From the NCBI RefSeq assembly GCF_020382885.2, contig NC_058493.1, positions 27,720,999 through 27,784,998 of the forward strand: DNA of 64,000 bases, given 5' to 3'. Positions 32,874-43,100 of the stretch are shown one piece after another. The notes under the pieces were generated by a model. That model ran no database searches and was not told where the DNA came from. It was given only the letters and a program-made list of their open reading frames with translations. The DNA is from Scatophagus argus. Its lineage: Eukaryota > Chordata > Actinopteri > Scatophagidae. A program made the translations under genes and the position numbers. Each line of letters starts with the position of its first letter. Positions within the stretch are counted from its first letter, which is position 1.

Positions 32874-35800
32874 TCATGACCTCCAGCCATCATCTTTAAC
32901 TTGTAGCAGCACAGAGCTAATGTGAATATGGGCGTCACTGATTAATGTACAAAAACACAACTTTCTAACTTGGTTTTGGTGGAACTGGATGTCTTCAAAC
33001 CTTCAGGCTCTGACCCACCAGCTCCTCCTTTCTCTACCTTCACATTAATGTGAATTGTGTTCTGCAGTTTTGCTTTTGGCACGGAGAACATCAGACGATT
33101 TCTGTGCTGCTTTTCTTTGATTATTCAGTAGGGAGATGATGGCGATGCCTCGTCATAGCAAACAGCCACAGGATGACAGAAATCATCAAATGTCTGTAAA
33201 AGCTGCTAAAGGTCTGACTTACACTGACAGAAAAATAAACCAGAGACAGTTTCAAGGGAGTCCTAAAAGATGAGAGCCGTTCCAAAGTGTCAGGAAGTCT
33301 GTCAAAGTGGTGCAGTTATTGCACACTTTAGACGTTAGCTGTGTGAATCTGACTTTAACGATACATCATCTGAACTCGGGGGTACAATCTGCTTTTCTTG
33401 CCGCTTCATCGTCTCTCACACTTGGTGGAAAATCGGTGAAAGATGAACTGCTGTGCGACTCCATTGGATGTAAAAAGTCCTCTCCTTATTTACGTCTGGC
33501 TTCATCTCCACTCCACTGCTGTTTGTCTCCTTACTGTGTCAATGTCACAGTGTTCCTGTGCACAAAAGAGAGGAGGAACTTAACTGGTCTGACTTCAGCC
33601 CTGTTGAGCACCAGACTTCAGCCAACATCAGCGGCGGATCTCACTGATGTGGCTGAAAGGGAGCAAATCACTGCAGCAGGCCCTGAAAGCTGGTGGAGCG
33701 ACTGAAAGCAGAAGGGTGGAGGCCGTGATAGCAGCAGATTAAAGGTGTCGAACAAACTTCTCCTCCGCGGTGACGGCTGCAGCTGGAGGTGTCGTGTTTT
33801 CAGGTTGTCTGTACGTCCGCCCCAATCGCGCGAACGCGAGATCTCGGGACACTTTGAGGGAGTTTCATCAAACTTGTTGTGGAGTTTTGTTCTGAAGTTT
33901 CTTTCTTGCACATCATCACAGAGAAACACAGAAGTTCAACATCAGACGATTTCGCTGCTGCTTTTCTCTGATTGCAGTCTGATGTGATGTCTCCGGAACA
34001 CCTTGAGGGAATTTCGTCACATCTGGCACAAACGTCGGCTCGGACTCAAAGACGATCTGATCAGAATTTCCTCCCTGTGAGCTCACAAAACACGTTTTCA
34101 GCCATAACTCGTGCGCTAACTGTGACAGACGTTTCACACTAATGATGAAGTGATGTCATTTTCTATCCAAAAGGTCAAAGGTCGGCCTCACTGTGACCTC
34201 ATGGTGTTTCCTGTTGTTCAGCAGCAGAACTCGGGAACTGAAGGGCAGACTGGGACCAGATCTCACATGTGGTCACAGACCGAACTGGTGACTCTGATCT
34301 CAGGTGTCCACCTTCAAACTGTGCTGACTGTGTGGATCTTCAGTGCTGCTGGGTTGGACGTGTGTGTGAAGCCTCCATGTTTTACAGTCTGTAGCTTCTC
34401 TGCAGCAAGCACATCCACATCTGAAGCTTTGTAGTCCACCACGAGCTCACTGGTTTGGATGACACTGAGCTCCAGGACTGCAGATATTATGAGTCTGGTC
34501 AGACAGGAATGAAAACTGAGACTTGACTGGTGCGTGGAGGCGTTCGACCACAAGGCGGTGATTCTAGTTTCGCTGAAGCTGCGTCAGACCTTCTGTGTAA
34601 CTTTACAGAGTCGGCGACGTGCACCAAAGGGTCTTCAGGTGCTTTAAATTTCATGGTGTGATGAAGCAGCCTCAGCCTTAGTGGGCCAGACCCCCACAGG
34701 GTCCCATAGGACTCCCAGCTGCTCCCACGGTGTTAAAGCTGCTGGGAGCTTCTGACCCACACGCTTCAACCTCTTCTAACAACACTTGCAGAATTTCTTA
34801 TGACCTGAAAAAGTTTGTGAACACAAAGACATGAAGATGACCTGCGCTTCCCCTTCTTTGTGGTTCATATTCTATTACTGAGCTTCCACATTAGTTAATA
34901 TTCAACAGCCGCGTTCCTCACATGTATTAATTAGCTTTGTCTTTGTGCTGTCTGCAGCTCTCTGGATGCCTCACTTTCCCCTTTTCTCTCCATCAGAGCC
35001 ATCATGGATATGACTCAGCCGCAGGGTCTGCAGACGTCAGTCCTCTCCAGGCTGTTGAAAAAACTGAAAAAATGAAAATCAAGAGTGTGGGTTTTTTATT
35101 ATTTTTATTATCCAGGTGGGTTCTGAGCTCCATTTTTAAGTATTTGCTGCAGAGCTGTCAGAAAGGATTCAGGCTGTTCTGCTAAACCGCTGCTGCAGCA
35201 GCAGCTCAGGGAGGCTTCAGACTGATTTAGCTGTGCAGCCACTTCCCGCTCTAATGCAAGTTTGTTTAAAACATCTCGGACTTCAGCTGCTACCTGCAGA
35301 AGCCTTCATAACTGAGGGTTTGTCCATTCAACATCTTCGGTTCGGCGACTGAATAGTCAGCGTAAGTCATCTGGTTTTTAAGGTTTCACGGCTCAACAGA
35401 TGACTTCGAAGCCATCGAATCACATTTTTTAAGACAGCAGAGAAATTAAAGCTTTAAACAACGACTGGTCAAAATGTGATTAATGTTGCAAGACAGACAA
35501 AATAGTTCTTTTAAAATGCTTGTTTTCTTCAGGTGGCACACTTTAACTTTGTTACTTCACGTCTAAAACAAACAGTTGGTGTGAAACAGTTTGAGAAGGA
35601 AAACTCGCTTTTGATGAGCTGCTTACAACTCAAACTGAGACCAACCTGTGATGAGGCAGTAAATATTTCATGTTTCATACTTTCCTGCAGAGCAGTTCAT
35701 TTATACTTGCGGCCATTTAAAGGACACTGAGAGGTTGAAGACTGCAAACATCTTCCAAGCCGTGTCTGCTGTTCAGATTCTTAAATGTGAGCTTTTGCAT

Positions 35801-36584
35801 CAGACTCTAAAAGCTTTGGCTGCCAAGACAAATGCAGGAATATCCATCATAGCAAACGAGCTGCATTAAAGGACCACAAATTAATTGATTTGCCACGTCC
35901 ACCGGAGACGTTCTCTTTCATTTTCTATTATTATTAATGTATGTTAGCACAGGCAGCAGTCACTTTTAGAAAAAAGATCCAATACGATACAGGACAGAAA
36001 CCACGACAGAGTAAATATTCCCAGACAAACTTTTAATTTAAATTAAAATGAAACTCTGCAGCTGGCTATGCAGCATTATTTTAATATTCTAATCCTTCAA
36101 GGCCTCACTGAGAGCTTTTGATCAGACTGTTCTCAGCTCAGTCCTCCGGGTTAAGATAAAGGAGGATCTGTCTTTTCTCTGCCCTCAAAAAGTGAGAGTC
36201 GTGTGCCCCTTAGCGACGCCCTTCCTCCTTTATCTTTTCCACTGATGATACTCAGTACTGTTCCCTCACTTCCTGTGCCTCTTTATTGTCCATACAACAG
36301 ATGATATAACACACCTTCCTCATGATTTCAGCAAGCAGCTCAGTTTACTGTCAAAGCGGTAAACTAAGAAGTGCAGGTTTGTATTATAACCTCAACTAAG
36401 CGCAGGTTCGGTACCATCAGGGAGCTGCCTGGTCCAACCACAGCCTCTGGCACCACCCACACAAGAGCTAATGTTAGCTGAAGTAGATCTCCACTTCAGA
36501 CTGAATCCTAAAATCTCAAAAATAAATGAACAGGGTACACACTCTCTGAAAGCTAACTCTGTAAAGCTTCACTAATCCAGCTGC

Positions 36585-36968
36585 ACCACATAGACATACA
36601 CCTCTTTATCATTGACTCTAGGTGTGGTGTGGGTCTGTTCCTCAGGGTTTGGGCTCGGCCTCTGACTTCCAGTGAAGGGAATCTTAATGCTTCAGCACAC
36701 CAAGACATTTTGGACAATGCTATGCTTCCAACTTTGAGACTGTGAGCCAGGCCTTTTGGTCCAACATCAGTGTGTGACCTCACAAATGCTCTACTGCATG
36801 AATGGGCACAAATTCCCACAGAAACACTCCAACATGTTGTGGAAAGCCTTCACAGAAGAGTGGAAGCTGTTAGAGCTGCAAAGCTGTCTGTGTGTTTACA
36901 ATGAGACGTCATTAAAGTCCCTGTTGGTGTGATGGTCGGCTGTCCCAATACTTTTGTCCATATTGTGT
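36585..36968 (+). mobile_element. Tc1/mariner-derived fragment D
   Basis: The left end is decayed; the right TIR (caatacttttgtccatattg) ends near 36968. The catalytic middle is deleted from 'ccaactttg' (36737) straight to 'agactgtgagccagg'. It is another internal-deletion derivative of the family. Confidence 0.8.
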
Positions 36969-37994
36969 ATTTTACATTAACAATGAAATTATGCTTAATG
37001 CAAAATGAGTAGTGGAGCCCAGAAGAAATACCACAAAGCTCTTCAGCTACACAGAGATCGTAGCCTCTTAGTTGGTTTAGTTTATGTCACAACACCTGCA
37101 GGAAGTCACGACTGCACAGTCAAGTGCAGCATGTTAGAACTTTGTCTGGTTGGGCTTATGACAACTTTAAAATATGTTGAAGGTGAAGTTAGCTGAGAAG
37201 AGATGAGCAGGTTATGGCAGAATGTGAGCTGACTGCTGGTGGCGTCTCACCTGTTGAGCAGCCTGTCATCAGCAGCACACACACTGCGTGCTGTTTAGCA
37301 TAAATGACATAATGTTCATGGCTGCCTCTCCCTTCTTTCTGCACAGCTCTCAGCCTTGTTTGTTGATTCGAGATTGATTTCATTTGTTCTTTTATCCTGT
37401 TAGTGAGCCCTTCATTTTCACATCCCCTCACACAATTGGCAATGACGTGTGAATTTCATCGAGCGGCATCATTCCCTCCGACCTAAAGCCCCCAACGCTC
37501 TTTAGGTTGAATAAACAGCTGCAAACGCTCCCTGAGGAGGGGGCTCGTTGATGTTCATTCACGTCGGCAGCGCCGGCGAGTGACACTACAGTGGGAAGAT
37601 GTTCTGTGCATCCCCTACCCGATCCGCTGCCGAGTGCGCCTGCAGGCTGTGGCATCATGGGATCAGCTCCCCGCCCGGATTGGTGTCACCAGGGCTCTTT
37701 GTGGAGTCTGTTTCAAGAGGTTGTCTACCTCTGGAGCTCCTCTGAAAGGCGTGCGAGTGCTGTGGGCTGCGGTCGGATCCAGGAGGGATGAAAGCACACG
37801 ACAGGCAGATTGTGGTCGATCTGCCCGCGTGTCAGCACTCAGCGCCAGGCAGCTAAATTAAGAGCATCAGCGGCTGATTAAATGAAAGGTTTCAGCCTCT
37901 GCACTCGTGTGAGGACGAGCAGTGACCGCTCAGGAGTCGATGTGCATGTACAGCTCACGTCTGTCTCTTTATAACAGCCTCCCTTCATTTTCTC

Positions 37995-37995
<1 letters not shown>

Positions 37996-38037
<42 letters not shown>

Positions 38038-38047
38038 GTCAATCAGT
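37996..38047 (+). repeat. (AATC)n tetranucleotide microsatellite
   Basis: Roughly 12 units of CAAT/AATC, slightly imperfect at the 3' end (caatcagtc). It directly borders the polypyrimidine tract. Confidence 0.93.
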
Positions 38048-39010
38048 CTCTTCCTGACTTTCCTCTCTTCTCATTTCTTCTCCTTTTCTTTGTTTTCTTT
38101 TCCGTTTTCCTTCCTCTCACTTATCCTCTCCTCTCTTCTTTGTCCTTTTCTCTTTTCTCTCCTCCTCTCTCAACCCAACTTTTGCTTTTCCATTCCTTTC
38201 CTCTTCTGTCTCCTCTTGTATTCCCTTCCTTCTGCTCTCTTGTTCCATTTTCTCCTCTCTCCCTTTCTATCTTCCTTCCTGCTGTCTGTTTCCTCTCTTC
38301 TCCTTTCATGTGTTTCTCTTCATCACCACAATCCTCTTGTCTCCTTTCCTTCCATCCATTCTTGTGTACTCTCCTTTATCTTTCTCTTTTCCTCCACTCC
38401 TCTTCTCTCTCTCCTGTCTTCTCCTTTCCCCATTTCCTCTCCTCCCTTTTTCACCTCTCTTCTTGTCTTCATTTCCTTCTCCTCTTTTCTCTTATTTACC
38501 TTTCCCTCTTTGTTGTCTCTTATCCTTTCTCCTCCTCTTCTCTTCCTCTTTTTTCTCCTCTCCCCTGCGTATCTCCTGTCCTTCTTATCGTTTCTCATTA
38601 TTTCTTTTCCTCTCGTTGTTGTCTTTTCTTTCTCTTCCTCTCCTCACCCCCCAAATATACCTTCTTTCCTCCCATCTTCTGTCTGCTTTCCTCTCCTCTT
38701 CATTTTCTCCCTTCTTTCTCTTCCTCCCCCTCTTTCTCCTACGGTGCCCTCCTCTTCTCGCTCATCTCTCATTTCACCCGCCTCTCCTCCTCCCTCCCTC
38801 TCTCTCTCTCTCTCTCTCATTTTTCTTTCTTTTCTAATTTCCTGACCTTTTCTGTACTCCTCTTCTTCTTCTCCTTCAGATGTCTCTTCCTCTCTGCCTC
38901 TCGTCTCCACGCATCTCCTACTCTTTCTTTTCATCTCTCCTCTCTATTAGTCCCTCTCTCCCTCCCTCCCTCCCTCCCTCCCTCCTCCTCCTCCTCCTCT
39001 CTTCTCTTTC
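38048..39010 (+). repeat. ~1 kb polypyrimidine (C/T) tract
   Basis: Nearly a kilobase in which the + strand is overwhelmingly C and T, ending in CCCT and CTC runs at 38960-39000. It produces long but meaningless open frames of Ser, Leu, Phe and Pro. It lies about 0.8 kb upstream of the receptor start codon. Such tracts can form triplex (H-DNA) structures and often mark unstable or assembly-prone regions. Confidence 0.9.
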
Positions 39011-39793
39011 CCAGCAGTAGAGAATCTCTGAACAGCAGCAGTGGTGGCGGCGGCAGCAGCGAATCGCGTGAAAGTGAGGACCTCTGTTTTTCTTTTTATT
39101 GCCTCTCTGGCTTTTTTCTCATCACCTCCTCCTCCTCCTCCTCCTCTTCTTCTCATCTATTCATTTTTCCCTCATCTCTTTCCCACTTTTGGGTCCTTGT
39201 CTTCGGCCACGTTGATCTTTTTCGGAGTGCAGCAGTATGAGGGTACCATGCATTCCAAATAGGGTTTCTGTCCTCCAACCAGAGCGTGCAGCTTTACTCT
39301 TTTTTCCTTCCACCTCACTGGAGATAAGTGGGCCAGTCCTGTGGCTTTAATCCAGTGTGCCAACCTCTGGGCTCAGATGTGCTTATGAATGGATAATTTA
39401 ACAGGTATGACTTTTAAAACTTAAATCATGTAAATCCTTCATTCAGCTGCAGATGTGTTGCGGCAGCGAGTTTCTGAGTACAGTGTGAAGTAATACTGAC
39501 CGTAACTGTAGTGCTACGAGGATCTGGGACACGCATTTGTAATTTTTTATTTTCACAGAGAGCTACTTTGTTGTTGAGAGTCTGATATGCCGAAGCTGGT
39601 GAGGATTTTATTGGTTGTATTTCCTCAGTAGCCAAAGAAACAGCTTTGAATGTTTTGGCAGATTCTTTCACTGGCTTTTTCTCTTTCTTTCTTCCTTATG
39701 TTATTTTGTTTGTTATTTTCTCACTGACAGTGAAGCACTGGAGGTAAAAAGAAAGAAAGAAATGGAGATCAAAATGTCAGTCATTTAACCAGG
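39011..39793 (+). promoter_or_regulatory. Likely 5' flank/5' UTR of the alpha-2 receptor
   Basis: The tract gives way to a small GC-richer patch (39030-39080, CAG and GGC triplets) that may be near a transcription start, then AT-rich DNA to the start codon. No clear TATA box or donor/acceptor pair can be assigned, so this is inferred from position only. Confidence 0.35.
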
Positions 39794-40114
39794 ATGGACT
39801 TATCGGATGTCATCACGTCTGTGATGGCCACGATGGCGGCCTCTTTACCAACAAACTCTTCTTTGGAGAACCAGACGTCCTCATCCTCGCCGAGATCTCC
39901 TCCTCTACCTCCTCACTCACAGGTGGCGTCGGTGCTCATTGTGCTGGTGGTCACAGTCATCATACTGGGTACTGTGGTGGGTAACGTGCTGGTCGTGGTG
40001 GCGGTGTTCACCAGCCGAGCACTGAGGGCGCCTCAAAACCTCTTCCTGGTGTCTCTGGCCTCTGCAGACATACTGGTGGCGACGCTGGTCATCCCCTTCT
40101 CCTTAGCTAATGAG
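39794..40114 (+). CDS. adra2d: Alpha-2 receptor exon 1 (N-terminus, TM1, TM2)
   Basis: The short extracellular N-terminus has two N-glycosylation sequons (NSS at 21, NQT at 26). TM1 spans about residues 44-72 and TM2 about 80-105, with [20 protein letters not shown] at the end. Donor GAG|GTGAGT. Reading on without splicing leaves the receptor sequence at once and meets a stop, so the intron is real. Confidence 0.88.
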
Positions 40115-43100
40115 GTGAGTTTTCCAGACTCTGCTCACAGCTGGTATTCACGTGCAGTCTGAATGTGGACACCCGCTCTGAGCGGGGGAAACGGGTGTAG
40201 TTTGCTGGCTCCACGTCACATGTGGAGAGCAGATCTCAGCCAGATGTAAATGATGACGGAGTCTTCTGCTCTGCCAGGTTGTAGTGATCATTGGATTGAC
40301 AAAAACATCTTCTTCATAAACAAAGCATTAGAAAAATTACATGACAGATGAAAAGTCCAGGGATCATGAAAAACTTCACAAAGACCGAGAACATGTGTAC
40401 CAAGTTTTAACTCAGTCAACCCGAGTCAACCTGCTGGAGGACCACCAGAGTCATTAGGACGCATCCTCTGGGGATCGTGGACATCTGAATCCAATTTTAT
40501 GGGAATCTTTTTCTGTAGCTCAGTTAAGATATTTCAGTCTGGACCAACAGACAGTCCCTGAAGTACACAAAGACATTCAGGTGACATCAGTCGCTCACAG
40601 CAGGTGAACCAGGCTAACAAATCAAACAAACTCACTAATGGCAGGTGACAGACACCATACGTTTACAAAGCCAAACTCATTCATACAAACACATTAAATG
40701 AGGGGCACAGATTTATTGTCTTGTTTGTTTCTTTGTTTGTGTCTTCACCCATTCTGCTTGGATTCATCTTCAGATATAATACACAAGGGTTTTGATTTGA
40801 GGGTACACAATTTTACTGAGAGAGTGATTAGATTAGTAATATTCTGTTCTTTGATTTTACAGCTATTGCCTTCATTTATATATTTATTTTATCTTTATGT
40901 AATCAGGCAGTCTCATTGAGATTAAGATCTCTTGGAAGGGAACAAAAACACACTCAGCAAACACAATACAACCAGGAGTCAATAAAAACAAGTACGAGAA
41001 TCATGCAAAAGAGCACACATGATCAGAATCATAAAGAATCCCGAAGAAGAACGTAAGACTACAGTGTGAGGGCAGCTTGCAGCTCATTCCTCTTTCAAGG
41101 TGCATAATGCCTGAGCCCAGACCCGCCAACATCAGTGCGTCCATCAGGGATATCCAAGGTTCAGTAATTGCTGGATTGGTTTGGAGATTTTAACGAGAGA
41201 AGAGGAGCAGTGGAGCTTTGTGGAGAAATAACATGAGGTGCCTTTTTCTTCTCGGCTGTAAGAATGTCCATCTGAACCCTCACCCTCTACAGAGAGCAGT
41301 GATGAAGATTAAACTTGTCAATCGTGATAAAGCATAATGCGCTATGATAGATAAACAGCGTTTAACTGATAAGCAGCATGACAACAGAGGATATCTCCAC
41401 AGTCAATAGTCTTACCGCAGGAAGCAGATAAACATCATTTTATCCTCTTTCAGAAGCCAAGTTTGATTTTTGACTCAAATGTTGGAGATAAATTTTAAAT
41501 GATAGTTTGCTGTCAAGCAAAGTTCCCAAATATAATGGGCAGTCGTGGATCAGCGGTTAGGGTGTCGGACCCGTAACCGGTGGATCGCTGGTTCGATTCC
41601 CCGTACCGGTGTCCATGGCTGAGGTACCCTTGAGCAAGGTACCTAACCCCCACTGCTCCCCGGGCGCTGCACGCACTGCCCCGGGTTTGCTGTGTGTGTG
41701 CACGTCACTTGGGTGGGTTAAATGCAGAGCACAAATTTCGTTGGAGTGAGTTCCCTCCAATGACAAAATATGTCACTTTCATCTTTCATACTCAGCTAGA
41801 GTAATGTGGGTGCAATTTAAAGTTTTAATAGCAGGATGATTGCTGCTGGAGGTGCTTGAGATTAGCATGTACTTCGTCTTTTCTGCATTTAACACCAGTC
41901 TGCGACTAAGAAGTGATAGCTGAGAAGCAACAAAGGCTGGGAGAAGGTAAAATTGTGTCATCAGCCATAATTGGACATCAAAGTATTGATTGGGACCAAT
42001 TATATTATATATAAACAGCAGTGGACCAAGGATAGACCCCTGTGGAACCCCATTTCTGATGGTAAGAGAGCTTGACCGAGAGCCATCGAGTTGTGTAGAG
42101 TTGTGTGTAAGTGTAGGTTTGTCTCGACCTGTAGACGTGGACATCAGTAATGAATCCTCTCAAGTCTTTCCATGACCTTTTGGTAGGGTTACAGTTCAAG
42201 GTGAAGATGACCACAGATCACCTAATTCAGTGATGTATTTTGGTCAACTAAATTCACACACCTCAGGCTTCTGTTCTTCAGCAACATCTGCCAGAAACAT
42301 CATCTGCATATGTCTAAAGCTTCAGTACCCCATGAGGGTTTTGTCTTTTGTCAGTTTTATTTGTACACTGAATATCTAATGAAGCTGAATGTTGAACATT
42401 TCCCAGTAAAAAAAAGAAGAAGTCTGAATTCTGTTCAAGGAGCCAACATTTTATGGGATGTGGGCTGTGAAAATCTTGACATATTAACTGAACAGTTCTA
42501 GACACTTTAATTACATTTTTTCCTTGTTCAAGTTGGAGGGTGTCTACGTGATGGACACCCTGTGGGGCTTCCTCTCTCATGTTGTCCTCTGCAGTCTCCT
42601 GACTTGTTCCCGCTTCTCATCAGCCAGCAATGCAACCCTGACTCTAAAAAAGTCTGGATGCTTCGCACAACAAAAACAAAGACCAATGCAATGATTTGCA
42701 AATCCTTTTCACCAATACTCAAGAGAAAACCAAACAGTATATTTAATGCTTTACCTCATCAAAGCTGTGCTTTGCTTTACTTTGGTAAACATTACACATC
42801 AGGATGTTGCTGTGGGCATGTTGTTATGTTGACATTATGTAGCATATAGCATGCTATAGCATTTCTCTTGAAACACTGCTTTGTCTAACTGCAGCCTCAC
42901 AGCGCTGGCTGATGAAAAGCATCACGATGTCAAGGAAAAGTGTAAAGGAACAGTCATAAAGACTTTAGAAAAGAAAACTGCAATTTCATCAGGCTCATTA
43001 TGATGAAGAAATCACAGTATGCTGATATCAGCGTGTACTTATGTCAGCATATCATCTCGTCAGTATGACATCTCGCTATCATCTGCTCACAAATTCTCTG

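Larger units (their letters stand above)
31558..37990. other. znf408 3' UTR and intergenic DNA
   Basis: A possible polyadenylation signal AATAAA lies at 32218-32223. A (GT)n run is at 31880-31921. Tc1 fragments C and D lie inside. Two similar 35-bp words ('catcagacgatttctgtgct' type) occur at 33086 and 33939. No open frame has domain features, and no RNA gene is recognised. Confidence 0.5.

Noticed and set aside
37922-39240. Long open frames of 307 and 366 codons and overlapping ones on both strands
   Set aside because: They are translations of the polypyrimidine tract: runs of Ser, Leu, Phe and Pro (or Arg, Glu, Lys on the other strand) with no domain or splice context.
41540-41612. Possible tRNA gene
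   Set aside because: It has A- and B-box-like text but is the head of a SINE; the body and tail are retroposon sequence and the cloverleaf is not complete.
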